Source: a virus
Reading direction: 5' to 3' (one strand)
Length of the DNA: 64,000 bases
Virus record (IMG/VR): IMGVR_UViG_3300011113_000675
Location: 62,001 to 126,000 of that record
Shown here piece after piece: positions 7,994-16,293 of the stretch. The position numbers and the translations under genes are program-made. Numbering within the stretch: position 1 is the first letter of the stretch; each line of letters begins with the position of its first letter. The notes beneath the pieces are model-generated. The model was not told the origin of the DNA, searched no databases, and was given only the letters and a program-made list of their open reading frames with translations.

Positions 7994-9190
7994 TTAGTTT
8001 CCTTTTGATGGAAATCTTGTCCATCCATTTACCCAAACAGGTTTATCTAATTCAGGAATTACCACATCAATTTCTTTATTACTTTTTGATAATGCTAATG
8101 TTTTAAGTTGTTCACTTGTTAGAATTGTGGTTGCTCTACTGATGAAATTCAGAGTTGGATTGAATGTTCCGACTGAATTGTTTTCAAAGACAGATACACC
8201 ATCTTTTACGAACTGTGCGGTTTCATTACTTTCCAAACTTAATCCCCCTTTCATCCATCCCCAAACTACACTGTTCTTCATTGTGAATTGGGTTGCTCTC
8301 CTAAATCTCATCCCCAAGTTGTGGTTTGCTAAAGCTGTAGATACATTTGGTCCAACCAAAATCATATTGTAAAGTTTTGGGTGGGTATATGGTTGTGCTG
8401 AAGATCCTGTTCCGTCATTATCACATTCTACACCATTTCCAGCGTCACCACTGTCGACAAATTGTGGGTCTCTTTTTGCAACTCCATTTGTTATTGTTCC
8501 TGTATAACCAAAGTCAAAATCGAAATCATCATCTGCGGTTGCGTATGCATAAAGATTTTTACCATTTACGGTTCCACCAAAGAATTCGAATGCGTCATCG
8601 TTTGCGTATATGGTTTGAACATTCTCGAGTATGGTTCCATTTCCAACTCCACCTAATGTAAGAGCGTTTATTTCTGAGTTCGGCATCGCGGCAACTCCAG
8701 CATATTCAATTCTGACATATCTAAGAACTCCACTATTGTCTGAATCATCTGTTCCACCATAAGGTCTTCCGATTCCACCTTCAATTGTAGGTTCAGAGGA
8801 ACGGTTTGTCTTCGCTCTACCTAAAATTACTATACCACCCCAATCACCAGGAGATCGTTGTCCCTCAGGTCTCCCTGACGTAAATACGATAGGTTTGGTT
8901 GGGGTTCCCTCAGCAATTATTTGGGAACCTCTTTCAATACATAAAGCACCTTTTTCTGCAACATCAGAAACTATGGTTGTGCCTGGTTGAATGATAAGTT
9001 TTGCTCCATCGGTTACATAAACATATCCTTTAAGTGTCCAAACTTTGTCCGAGGTCAAAGTTATTGTGGTGTTGATGTTTCCTGTCAATGTTGTTGTTTG
9101 TGGAACATTGATTGGTCCTTCACCTCCACCTAAGTCTCTATCACAACTGAAGAGTCCTAATGCAATCATAATTGTTAATAGTTTTTTCAT
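7994..9190 (-). CDS. Lipoprotein partner of the TonB receptor, beta-helix-like
   Basis: A 398-residue protein with a lipoprotein signal (MKKLLTIMIALGLFSC, cysteine at 16) and a Gly-rich tether. The body holds short beta repeats such as GAKLIIQPGTTIV, I-x-x-GTPTKPIVFTSG and GDWGGIVILGRAKTN, resembling right-handed beta-helix surface proteins found beside TonB receptors in Bacteroidota. Its ATG overlaps the receptor stop (ATGA), so the two are coupled. It is presumably anchored in the outer membrane and may help bind the ligand of the receptor. Ligand unknown. A gene of this kind is bacterial in character and unexpected in a phage. Confidence 0.8.
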   Translation of the reverse strand: MKKLLTIMIALGLFSCDRDLGGGEGPINVPQTTTLTGNINTTITLTSDKVWTLKGYVYVTDGAKLIIQPGTTIVSDVAEKGALCIERGSQIIAEGTPTKPIVFTSGRPEGQRSPGDWGGIVILGRAKTNRSSEPTIEGGIGRPYGGTDDSDNSGVLRYVRIEYAGVAAMPNSEINALTLGGVGNGTILENVQTIYANDDAFEFFGGTVNGKNLYAYATADDDFDFDFGYTGTITNGVAKRDPQFVDSGDAGNGVECDNDGTGSSAQPYTHPKLYNMILVGPNVSTALANHNLGMRFRRATQFTMKNSVVWGWMKGGLSLESNETAQFVKDGVSVFENNSVGTFNPTLNFISRATTILTSEQLKTLALSKSNKEIDVVIPELDKPVWVNGWTRFPSKGN

Positions 9191-11670
9191 AAATTTAGAT
9201 TTAAGGTTAATGAAACTATTGTTTCGTTATTTGTGTTTATTAAATTACGGTTTGAAATTCTTTGATAGTTTATTGATGGTTGTGCAAAAATGTCTGATAT
9301 TGCCAACTTCAACTCTCCCTTTGGAAGTTTATGTAAGAATGTAATGTCCAAAACATCTCTACTATTTTCGAATATGTCAGGATATCCTTGGAAACCGACA
9401 GCGGATATTCTTTCACCAATTCTATTGTAGGTTAGATTAAGTGTATTATTTTTCTTATTGATGTTCACACCTGAATTAACAACATAGTTTGATTGTCCTT
9501 GTAATTGTCTTTTTACACCATTCACATCAACCTCAGAATTCATAACTGAAGCATTTGTGTAAAAATCAAACCATCCATTTATTCTTTTTCTAACTTCCAT
9601 TTCAACACCATATACAATCGCAGATTCAGGATTTGCATAAGTTAGAAGTAAGTTGGATGGAACTGACCCGTCAGCAACAACTTGTTCGATTGGGTTTATG
9701 AAGTTTTTACCAAAGAATGAAAGGGAAATATTTTCTGTGTTTGAAGGATATAATTCGTATTTCAGATCAACATTGTATATGTCGGTTTTTTTCAAGTTGG
9801 AGTTTCCTAATATTTGTGCGTTTCTAACAAAATCATAATACGCGAAGTTTGCGACTTCTCTGAACTCTGGTCTTGCCAAGGTCTTACTCAAAGAAAATCT
9901 ATATTTGGTTTTCTCCAAGTTGTAAGAAAGGTTCAATGATGGAAGAATGTCCAAATATGTTCTATTAACTTTTACCTTTTGACCACTAAAATCTGCAGTT
10001 TCAACATCAAACAAGTTGTATTCACCTCTTACACCTGTATTGATTTTCCATTTTCCGATCTCGTTCTCATACATCGTATAAAGATTACCCAAATCAAAGT
10101 CAGCGGTGTATCTATCTGTATTGTTGGTTATTTCATCCAATAAATCTGTTGTTTGATATCTGAAAACTCTTGCATTGAACCCTCGAATCTTTTTCAAATA
10201 ACCTCCACCCACTTCGAATTTACCCAAATCCCTTCTTATGTTTCCATTGAATGAGTTTTCATCCATAACACTCCAAAATCTATAGGTGTCTCTCCACGCC
10301 GTTGCGAATGGTTCATTTACACCCAATGATTTGGTAATAGGGTTAATTCTATAGTCAGGTTGTTCTCTGAAGATGTAATTATATCCGAAATTGAAATCAA
10401 AAGTTTCAATATTACCATCAACCTGTGAGTTGATTACCACGTTATTGATATGGTTTGACGCATTACTCAACACATCTTGAACATTGTCAAAGTTCTGACC
10501 TTCTCTTGTTAGGTATGAACTCTCCTTTTGAAAGTTTGCCAATGTTTTCCAACTATATTTGTTTTTACCCAAATAAGTTAAATTCAATAATCCATTTGTG
10601 GAGAATCTCTGTGTATATAATTTATCGTTATAGTCATACGCCAATTCAGTGGAAGATTGATAATCCTTTCTCTCAATGTTGTTGAGAGTATATGAGTTTC
10701 TTACTGTTGAACTAAATAAGGAACTCCATTTTCCTTTTACATAACCAAATGAAAGTCCTCCATTCAAGTTTGGAATAGATTGAAAACTGTTTTCGGATGG
10801 GTTTCCTATCTGTTTTGTGAATAATCTTTTATCACCATTACCACTTATTCTGTATTTGTAAGTTGAAGGAAAGGTTGATGGAAATGGTATTGATTTCACC
10901 ATTCTGAAATCTCTGAGAGTTGATACGGATCCGAAACCTGTTCCAAAACTGACATCAAAGAAGTTGTCAGATACTTCCTTTGTTGATACTTGAACCAATC
11001 CTCCACTCCAATCACCAAGTTGGTTTGCCGAAAATGATTTGGAAACCATAATATTATCAATCAAAGAAGTTGGGATAATATCAAATGAGAATGCCCGTCT
11101 ATCAGGTTCTGTGGAGGGTAAAGGTGTTTGATTTAACATTGCGGAATTATATCTATCGGCGAGTCCTCGAACCAAAACAAATTTGTCATTCTGAATTGTG
11201 ACACCACTTACTCGTTTTAATGCATCACCCAAATTTCTATCGGGGGTTTTCTTGATGAATTCAATTGATAGTCCATCGGAGACAACAATATTATTTCTAA
11301 TGGATTTCATCACTGAAATATCCGTGACCTTTTGGGCCGTCCCTCGAACCAAAACCTCATTTAATTCTGTATCGGTTTGTTCGAAAATAATATCTATATT
11401 TGTATCCGAGGTTAGATCAATGGTCGTTACGAAATCTTTGTAACCGATGTAAGTTCCTTTAACCTGATATTCATCGGAAACCAAATCAATCTCATATTGA
11501 GCATTTTCATTGGATATTGTAGTGAAAACTTGTCCCTCTTTATTCTGAAATGTTATGTGTGCGAAATATATTTCTTCACTATTTGATTTTGTCTTACCTT
11601 GAAGTTTAACTTTTTCTTGAGAGAAGACACTCAACGGAAAAAGTAACATAAAAATAAAATATTTTGTCAT
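9187..11670 (-). CDS. TonB-dependent outer-membrane receptor
   Basis: An intact 827-residue receptor. A signal peptide (ending VFSQ) is followed by a CarboxypepD_reg-like domain (about 20-105), a plug with the features VKRVSGVTIQNDKFVLVRGL and DRYNSAMLNQTPLPS, and a long beta-barrel rich in alternating aromatic residues that ends LTLNLNL. TonB receptors import ligands such as siderophores, glycans or phosphorylated compounds using host TonB/ExbBD. Nothing here looks broken. Candidate roles in a phage are nutrient uptake during infection or masking of a receptor from competing phages. Its composition resembles its neighbours, and tmRNA and phage genes flank it, which argues against an assembly join. 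Confidence 0.9.
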   Translation of the reverse strand: MTKYFIFMLLFPLSVFSQEKVKLQGKTKSNSEEIYFAHITFQNKEGQVFTTISNENAQYEIDLVSDEYQVKGTYIGYKDFVTTIDLTSDTNIDIIFEQTDTELNEVLVRGTAQKVTDISVMKSIRNNIVVSDGLSIEFIKKTPDRNLGDALKRVSGVTIQNDKFVLVRGLADRYNSAMLNQTPLPSTEPDRRAFSFDIIPTSLIDNIMVSKSFSANQLGDWSGGLVQVSTKEVSDNFFDVSFGTGFGSVSTLRDFRMVKSIPFPSTFPSTYKYRISGNGDKRLFTKQIGNPSENSFQSIPNLNGGLSFGYVKGKWSSLFSSTVRNSYTLNNIERKDYQSSTELAYDYNDKLYTQRFSTNGLLNLTYLGKNKYSWKTLANFQKESSYLTREGQNFDNVQDVLSNASNHINNVVINSQVDGNIETFDFNFGYNYIFREQPDYRINPITKSLGVNEPFATAWRDTYRFWSVMDENSFNGNIRRDLGKFEVGGGYLKKIRGFNARVFRYQTTDLLDEITNNTDRYTADFDLGNLYTMYENEIGKWKINTGVRGEYNLFDVETADFSGQKVKVNRTYLDILPSLNLSYNLEKTKYRFSLSKTLARPEFREVANFAYYDFVRNAQILGNSNLKKTDIYNVDLKYELYPSNTENISLSFFGKNFINPIEQVVADGSVPSNLLLTYANPESAIVYGVEMEVRKRINGWFDFYTNASVMNSEVDVNGVKRQLQGQSNYVVNSGVNINKKNNTLNLTYNRIGERISAVGFQGYPDIFENSRDVLDITFLHKLPKGELKLAISDIFAQPSINYQRISNRNLINTNNETIVSLTLNLNL

Positions 11671-11744
11671 TGCCTGATTTTTTCAACAATAATTACGAGA
11701 GGGTCTCTTCGAAAACTCAAATTCAAAATTATCAAATGATTATG

Positions 11745-11774
11745 TTGTTGTTAAGAAAAAAAATATTAACTTTG
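11745..11774 (+). promoter_or_regulatory. Host-type promoter of the first repeat paralog
   Basis: TTG (11745-11747), 19 nt, TAACTTTG (11767-11774). The ATG follows at 11798. Confidence 0.65.
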
Positions 11775-11797
11775 TGAATTGAAAATTAAAAACCGAT

Positions 11798-12244
11798 ATG
11801 AACGAAAGATTAAAACGGATTATATTCAAGAAGTTAAACCAAGATTTAGGTCATGCTGAAATCATTGTGGATGATAATAAATCCATTTGGTTCATCGATC
11901 GTGCAAATAAGTATTGGTATTTGGAACTGAGAAGTTCAGGGACTCTATGGTGGAGATACTCATTCTTCCGTGATTTTTTTCCGTTGTTTGGCATGGAACG
12001 GCTAGAATATGAATCCGTCATAGCGGAATGGGTGGAAGAGGTACTCAAACGCGGGGTGTCTTCAACTCTACAAAGCAAAATCGCCTACCAGAATCAGGTG
12101 GAAGAGGTTCTCAAACGCGAGGTGTCCTCAACAAATTCCTATGAACATTTACCATTTGAAGTAGAAAAAGTTCTGTCTCTCAAAGCTGGTGTCAGAGAAT
12201 GTAAAATGAAAATTAAAAAATTCTCAAAAAAAATAATAAGTTAA
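11798..12244 (+). CDS. Repeat paralog family protein 1
   Basis: A 148-residue member of a three-gene family in this window (also 52494-52961 and 60257-60982). The shared N-terminal domain of about 85 residues has IWFIDRANKYWY-[LF]-EL, GxLWWRY and an EWVE end. It is followed by imperfect repeats VEEVLKRGVSST, VEEVLKREVSST and VEKVLSLK. At the DNA level the first two repeats are almost identical, which suggests recent duplication. No known family was recognised. The W-F-I-D-R-A-N-K-Y-W-Y block suggests a small beta-sheet fold. Confidence 0.7.
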   Translation: MNERLKRIIFKKLNQDLGHAEIIVDDNKSIWFIDRANKYWYLELRSSGTLWWRYSFFRDFFPLFGMERLEYESVIAEWVEEVLKRGVSSTLQSKIAYQNQVEEVLKREVSSTNSYEHLPFEVEKVLSLKAGVRECKMKIKKFSKKIIS

Positions 12245-12245
12245 A

Positions 12246-12274
12246 ATCCCTCGAATATTCGGGGGATTTTTTTT
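12246..12274 (+). terminator. Terminator after paralog 1
   Basis: Imperfect stem ATCCCTCGAA/TTCGGGGGAT followed by eight T. Its T-run merges into the next promoter box. Confidence 0.65.
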
Positions 12275-12281
12275 ATCTTTG
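12274..12281 (+). promoter_or_regulatory. Host-type -7 box, leaderless gene
   Basis: TATCTTTG, then TAGA, then the ATG at 12286. The string TATCTTTGTAGAATG is identical to the promoter/start of the M20 peptidase gene. No clear TTG at -33 is seen. Confidence 0.5.
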
Positions 12282-12285
12282 TAGA

Positions 12286-12633
12286 ATGGATATAGCCAAA
12301 ATATTACTCGCCACCCTGTTTATGATTTTAGGTCAAATTGGGTCTTTTATGCAATTACAGGGTTCAATCAAATATGGTTGGTCAGAGAAATACCTTTGGT
12401 TACTTTTACTCTCAGGTATTCCAATTAGTTGGTTATATATCAAGTCAGTGAATCTATACGTACAAGGATTCGGTGGTCAAATTTGGCCAAGTAGATTGGT
12501 TGGATTTGCATTAGGTGTAGTTGTTTTCACAATATTATCTTCAATTCTTTTTCAAGAACATATGAACTTAAAAACTGTTACTTGTTTGATTCTCGCGTTC
12601 ACAATCGTTCTAATACAATTATTTTGGAAATGA
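12286..12633 (+). CDS. Four-helix membrane protein
   Basis: A 115-residue protein with four hydrophobic stretches (about 5-22, 37-55, 70-90, 97-113) and conserved WPSRLVGF before the third. It resembles a half-size drug/metabolite-type transporter but is too short to assign. The stop overlaps the next ATG (ATGA), so it is coupled to the HAD gene. Confidence 0.65.
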   Translation: MDIAKILLATLFMILGQIGSFMQLQGSIKYGWSEKYLWLLLLSGIPISWLYIKSVNLYVQGFGGQIWPSRLVGFALGVVVFTILSSILFQEHMNLKTVTCLILAFTIVLIQLFWK

Positions 12634-13235
12634 AAGTTATATTCTTAGATAATGATGGAGTTATTTGCTTGAGCAGTAACTGGGGTTCCCGACACAAAAA
12701 ACAAGATAAGTGGGGTGGGAAAAAATTGTCTATGGATATAACATCAATTCCTGTTGAATGTCGTTTTGATAATTTCGATAAAAAAGCGGTAAAAGTTCTA
12801 AATCAAATATTAGAAACCACAGGAGCTGAGATCGTAGTTAGTTCTGATTGGAGATTACACGGTACCTTAGAAGAATTGGGAGAATACTATACATCTCAAG
12901 GTATCATCAAAAAACCAATCGGATTCACCGAAGTATTTCATTACAAAAATTGGTTGGAAGAAGGTCGTGTCCCATCTGATTTCGATTGGAATAGAACTGA
13001 TGGTCGAGAACAAGAAAGACACTTCGAGATTAAAGATTGGTTAAAATCACATCCCGAAGTCACACATTGGGTTGCTGTTGATGATTTACATATGGGTATT
13101 CATGTTAAGAATAGTTCCTACGGTCCGTTCGATAGAGATTGGGGGTTAGAACACTTCGTATGGACGCCTAGAATGTGGGAGGGTATCAAACAAAGTGGAA
13201 TTAAACAAAAAATAATAAAACATTTATCATGCTAG
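12630..13235 (+). CDS. HAD-superfamily phosphatase (RNA-repair type)
   Basis: The start at 12630 gives 201 residues and an ATGA overlap with the upstream gene. HAD motifs are visible: FLDNDG with nucleophile D6 and D8, VVSSDWR (motif II), and AVDDLHM (motif IV). The sequence resembles the HAD domains associated with RNA-repair proteins (HAD_SAK type), which remove phosphates from RNA ends. In a phage with many tRNAs, repair of cleaved tRNA is a reasonable but unproven role. Confidence 0.7.
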   Translation: MKVIFLDNDGVICLSSNWGSRHKKQDKWGGKKLSMDITSIPVECRFDNFDKKAVKVLNQILETTGAEIVVSSDWRLHGTLEELGEYYTSQGIIKKPIGFTEVFHYKNWLEEGRVPSDFDWNRTDGREQERHFEIKDWLKSHPEVTHWVAVDDLHMGIHVKNSSYGPFDRDWGLEHFVWTPRMWEGIKQSGIKQKIIKHLSC

Positions 13236-13423
13236 TTAACGTTAAAAAAATATTGGAAGAAGAAGGTGAAGTTCGTAAATTCGGTGGAGTTGCTCCCGAA
13301 GGGTTTGTTTTAGTCCATGAAAAAACTCTTGAATCTCTGAAAGATTTCGAGACATGGAAAATGTGGAAACATAATCAAATTACTATAAAAGAATTAAATA
13401 AAACTAACTTTGATAATAGTTAA
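13229..13423 (+). CDS. Small protein, unknown
   Basis: 64 residues, no recognised motif. Its ATG lies 7 nt inside the HAD gene, so it is probably co-translated. The segment GVAPEGFVLVHEKTL suggests a short beta-alpha fold. Confidence 0.5.
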   Translation: MLVNVKKILEEEGEVRKFGGVAPEGFVLVHEKTLESLKDFETWKMWKHNQITIKELNKTNFDNS

Positions 13424-13429
13424 TTATAT

Positions 13430-13762
13430 ATGATAGATTTTATTAAAATTTCACCTAAAAGACATTTATTAAAAACAATAAGCTACAGACTTGTGAGTAG
13501 TCTAATTGGGTTTTTGGTAATGTGGTTCCTATTTGGAATCTCAATCGCAATTACTTTCGCGTCATTCGAATTGATTTGGAAATGTATTCAGTACTATATT
13601 CATGAAAAAATATGGTACAGGTTCATAAAATTCGGTATTACAAAAGTTGAGGAACGTATCAAACCCGATTTCCGTATAATGGATACAGTTACTACTGAGG
13701 TCGCAGAAAATGTTACAACTACGGGGCCCAAAAGATTAGTTTATACAAAGAAGACCGAATAA
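13430..13762 (+). CDS. DUF2061 membrane protein
   Basis: 110 residues. The N-terminal half carries the DUF2061 pattern: KTISYRLVSSLIGF-x-x-MWFLFG, a second hydrophobic helix, and YYIHEKIWYR-x-x-x-GI. The C-terminus is a polar tail. DUF2061 proteins are two-helix membrane proteins often near sulphate-assimilation genes; function unknown. Confidence 0.75.
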   Translation: MIDFIKISPKRHLLKTISYRLVSSLIGFLVMWFLFGISIAITFASFELIWKCIQYYIHEKIWYRFIKFGITKVEERIKPDFRIMDTVTTEVAENVTTTGPKRLVYTKKTE

Positions 13763-13779
13763 CTCGGTCTTTTTTTTTG
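13752..13779 (+). terminator. Terminator after the DUF2061 operon
   Basis: Stem AGACCGA/TCGGTCT followed by a run of nine T. Confidence 0.75.
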
Positions 13780-13797
13780 TCTTGATATTTATTTAGT

Positions 13798-14532
13798 ATG
13801 AGTATTGAAAAAAATATTTTTAGAGTTTTAGAAGAGATAAAAAAATCTCGCGAACTTATTTCAGAAGTTATCACTTTAAGTGAGTCAAGTACCTTTTCAC
13901 CACCGCTTGATAAACTTCAGGTAACTTCTCCTTTCGGACCTAGATGGGGAAAGCATCACGATGGAGTTGATTTAGTTGCAGTAGACGAACCAATAAAATC
14001 TTTAGCAGATGGAACCGTAATTGCCACTTATGATGATAAATACCCTTGTGGGGGAACCATCGTCATCCAACACTCAGACGGATATACTACCGGTTTTTGT
14101 CATATGCAAAAAATAAATGTCAAAGTAGGACAACAAGTAAAAAAAGGTGATATAATTGGAATCAGTGGTGGTGGAGAAGGTGATCCAGGTAGGGGAAGGA
14201 GCGACGGAAAACACTTACACTTAACAATAAGAAAAAACGATAAGCCTTTAGACCCTATGAAGTTTATAGACAAAGAAGGTGTTTTGACTGGAAAAATTCC
14301 TTCAGGTTTTGTTGTTCCTGGCTCATTAGATTTTGACGGGACATCTGACTCAACGGACATTTCAAACTCTGAAGCTTCCTCAACCCAAAGTAGTACCTCA
14401 AGTTTTGGTTCAGATGACTTCGATTTTTTAACTAAAGAACTACCTGGAAAAATGGACGATTTCTATTTTTTGAAAGAAATCAAGAAACGAAAGATTACTG
14501 AAAATATCAAAAAAATTAAAAAAATGTTATAA
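13798..14532 (+). CDS. M23 (LytM-type) endopeptidase, virion lysin candidate
   Basis: A 244-residue protein with the zinc ligands of M23 peptidases: H54-x3-D58 (HHDGVDL) and H139-x-H141 (HLHL), after SPFGPRWG. Such enzymes cut peptidoglycan cross-links. There is no signal peptide; the N-terminus is a helix ending in ITLSESS, like other putative virion tags here. A TATTTAT box at 13786-13792 lies 5 nt before the ATG, so late expression and delivery in the particle are likely. A Ser-rich linker and a basic C-terminal helix complete it. Confidence 0.8.
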   Translation: MSIEKNIFRVLEEIKKSRELISEVITLSESSTFSPPLDKLQVTSPFGPRWGKHHDGVDLVAVDEPIKSLADGTVIATYDDKYPCGGTIVIQHSDGYTTGFCHMQKINVKVGQQVKKGDIIGISGGGEGDPGRGRSDGKHLHLTIRKNDKPLDPMKFIDKEGVLTGKIPSGFVVPGSLDFDGTSDSTDISNSEASSTQSSTSSFGSDDFDFLTKELPGKMDDFYFLKEIKKRKITENIKKIKKML

Positions 14533-14566
14533 AAAAACCCACCTAAGGTGGGTTTCTTTTTTTTTC
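14532..14566 (+). terminator. Terminator after the M23 gene
   Basis: Stem AAACCCACCT/AGGTGGGTTT with a T-rich tail. Confidence 0.75.
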
Positions 14567-14579
14567 AGTCAAGTCGAGA

Positions 14580-14798
14580 TTACTTTACTGCCTCGCCTTT
14601 AACGGCTCCACTTTCTACGCCTGCAGCACCACCACCGATAACCTCTGCACCTTCAACTGCTACTGAGTCAGCAACAACTGCTGTTGAGTCTACAACTACT
14701 GTTGCGGAATCAGTTGCTTCTGCTTCTACAGCTTTACCTCCGCAAGATGCAAGAACCATGGTAGATAGGATTGCGAATACTACTAAACTTTTTTTCAT
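14580..14798 (-). CDS. Small Ala/Val-rich lipoprotein
   Basis: 72 residues with a lipoprotein signal (MKKSLVVFAILSTMVLASC). The mature part is a low-complexity run of V, A, D, S and T (DSATVVVDSTAVVADSVAVE) ending in Gly/Ala. A TATTTAT box lies at 14838-14844. It may be an abundant surface or periplasmic lipoprotein made late in infection; no family was identified. Confidence 0.65.
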   Translation of the reverse strand: MKKSLVVFAILSTMVLASCGGKAVEAEATDSATVVVDSTAVVADSVAVEGAEVIGGGAAGVESGAVKGEAVK

Positions 14799-14897
14799 TT
14801 TTTTTGTGTTTTTTGTTTTTTATTTAATTTACGAACTATAAATATACGAAAGTTTCTCGAGGTCGTCAAATTTTTTGTATTTTTTACAAAACATTTT

Positions 14898-15236
14898 TCA
14901 AGAAAGAATCTGTATAAAATAATATGACAGTTTATATCCTGTAAAAGCCCCTAATGTAGATGGTATCGGAAATACAATTAATTTCCCCAAATCTGTGACA
15001 TACTTTGGTCGGTTAACAATTTTACCCATGAAGAAATAATAAGTCAAATAACCTATTAAAACCGCCAAATCAGTTTTAGTTGCGATAAAAACAACTAAAG
15101 TTGCGGCAATAAATCCAAAGATAAAATTATCTCGAACTCCCTCCCATATTTCATAAGAACTTGCATCCTTATACTCTTTTACAATTTTGTTGAATTTGGC
15201 TTTGTTACCAACTCTTCTTTTCACTCGAATTTCCAT
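14898..15236 (-). CDS. Membrane protein, unknown
   Basis: 112 residues with a basic cytoplasmic N-terminus (MEIRVKRRVGNK) and two to three hydrophobic helices between 38 and 110. It follows directly after the Ile tRNA gene, so it is probably on the tRNA transcript. Confidence 0.6.
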   Translation of the reverse strand: MEIRVKRRVGNKAKFNKIVKEYKDASSYEIWEGVRDNFIFGFIAATLVVFIATKTDLAVLIGYLTYYFFMGKIVNRPKYVTDLGKLIVFPIPSTLGAFTGYKLSYYFIQILS

Positions 15237-15237
15237 G

Positions 15238-15312
15238 TTGGGATAGGTGGACTCGAACCACCAACCTTTCGCGTATCAGACGAAAGCTCTAAACCAATTG
15301 AGCTATATCCCA
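15238..15312 (-). tRNA. tRNA-Ile (GAT)
   Basis: Acceptor TGGGATA/TATCCCA, D-stem GCTC/GAGC, anticodon loop CTGATAC (anticodon GAT), T-loop TTCGAGT. CCA is not encoded. Confidence 0.9.
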
Positions 15313-15318
15313 TTGTTG

Positions 15319-15477
15319 CTGTAAGGGAAGGAGTCGAACCTTCACGAGGAGATTCAATTGATAACACAACGCTTGCAAGCTGGTGGTCTACCCCATATTA
15401 TCAATCTATTTCTTTATCCCCGCCCTCGAGACAGGAGGGTGTGTATGCCAAGTTCTAGAACATTTCACCACCTTACA
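15319..15477 (-). ncRNA. tRNA-like RNA with inserted D-loop and giant variable arm (anticodon GTC)
   Basis: On the minus strand a 7-bp acceptor TGTAAGG/CCTTACA closes a 158-nt element. It holds a D-stem GTG/CAC, an anticodon stem CCCTC/GAGGG with loop CTGTCTC, and a T-arm GAAGG-TTCGACT-CCTTC with discriminator G. The D-loop carries an extra palindrome GTTCTAGAAC. The variable region is 79 nt and can fold through GGGGA/TCTCC and TTGATAA/TTATCAA. The anticodon and G73 suggest Asp, but the D-arm resembles Leu class II tRNAs, and position 37 is T. It could be a modified tRNA, a tRNA with an insertion, or a tRNA-derived RNA. No group I intron core was seen. Confidence 0.5.
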
Positions 15478-15491
15478 ATATAAACTTGAAG

Positions 15492-15576
15492 CAGAGAGTA
15501 TTGGATTCGAACCAATGCATCCCTTTCGAGATGACAGATTAGCAATCTGCTCCTTTAACCACTCAGGCAACTCTCT
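15492..15576 (-). tRNA. tRNA-Ser (GCT)
   Basis: Acceptor AGAGAGT/ACTCTCT, anticodon stem GCAGA/TCTGT with loop TTGCTAA, long variable arm, T-loop TTCGAAT, discriminator G. Confidence 0.9.
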
Positions 15577-15580
15577 GTAG

Positions 15581-15651
15581 ATGTCTCATCAGGATTCGAA
15601 CCTGAAAAAACTGAACCAAAATCAGTTGTGTTACCGTTACACCATGAGACA
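15581..15651 (-). tRNA. tRNA-Gln (TTG)
   Basis: Acceptor TGTCTCA/TGAGACA, anticodon stem ACTGA/TCAGT with loop TTTTGGT, T-loop TTCGAAT. Confidence 0.88.
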
Positions 15652-15654
15652 AAG

Positions 15655-16056
15655 TTAATACAAACTTTCCTTTTTTACAACCCCCCAATCATATCCACAA
15701 TCTCTATCTAATCTGAAATAGTAATGACCACCAGTAGAATATGCCCTGAACTTTAACATCCAAAAGATTGTATTTTCTAATTCGGAGATTATAGATTCAT
15801 TACCACTCCAACCACAAGTATGGAGTTCAATCATACCATCTTCTTGATTGTATGCATCTGATCCATAGTACCATATTTGTTTGATGTAGTCTAACAGATC
15901 GGTATAATCAGTATTATCGAAAAACTTACCATATACTAACTCACCATCAATCTTTTCACTACCCCAATTTCGGATATACTTTAACGCTTCGTCAGTGGGA
16001 TATCCATCCTCATCTAATAGGTGAAACGGATACAGATAATCTAGTTTATTTTCCAT
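15655..16056 (-). CDS. Conserved phage-type protein, unknown
   Basis: 133 residues, acidic, with conserved-looking HTCGWSGNE and YFRLDRDCGYDWG. No signal or membrane segment. It sits between the Tyr and Gln tRNA genes and shares their transcript. Function not recognised. Confidence 0.65.
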   Translation of the reverse strand: MENKLDYLYPFHLLDEDGYPTDEALKYIRNWGSEKIDGELVYGKFFDNTDYTDLLDYIKQIWYYGSDAYNQEDGMIELHTCGWSGNESIISELENTIFWMLKFRAYSTGGHYYFRLDRDCGYDWGVVKKESLY

Positions 16057-16067
16057 AATTTAATTTT

Positions 16068-16152
16068 TGGTGGGAACGATAGGACTCGAACCTATGAACT
16101 CCTAAGAGAGGAGATTTACAGTCTCCGGCAATTGCCGCTATGCGACGTTCCC
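16068..16152 (-). tRNA. tRNA-Tyr (GTA), CCA encoded
   Basis: Acceptor GGGAACG/CGTTCCC followed by ACCA; anticodon stem GGAGA/TCTCC with loop CTGTAAA; long variable arm; T-loop TTCGAGT. Confidence 0.9.
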
Positions 16153-16293
16153 AAGGTTAGGAAAGGAGAAGATGGTTCCGTGGACAACTCCTTTTACGAT
16201 TGGCTTTACTACGATGATTCCAAACTCCAAATGTACCACCTCCATCATCAGGTTAACATACATTCCTTCCCCAATCAACCTTTATATCTTATA

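Noticed and set aside
7816-8028. Minus-strand frame of 70 codons across the tmRNA 3' end
   Set aside because: It runs antisense through the tRNA-like end and terminator of the tmRNA; no ribosome-binding or family support.
8347-8661. Plus-strand frames inside the lipoprotein gene
   Set aside because: Antisense shadows of the beta-repeat coding sequence; no promoters or motifs.
7501-11797. Assembly chimera with a bacterial chromosome carrying the TonB pair and tmRNA
   Set aside because: Promoter style and intergenic features are continuous with phage-like genes on both sides; not excluded without read coverage.
15319-15477. Group I intron in a tRNA
   Set aside because: The insertion is only 79 nt and lies in the variable region, not the anticodon loop; no conserved intron core was seen.
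16153-16293. Possible further tRNA or structured RNA between tRNA-Tyr and the nucleotidyltransferase gene
   Set aside because: AAGGTT/AACCTT ends can pair, but there is no T-loop, anticodon arm or terminator; left unassigned.
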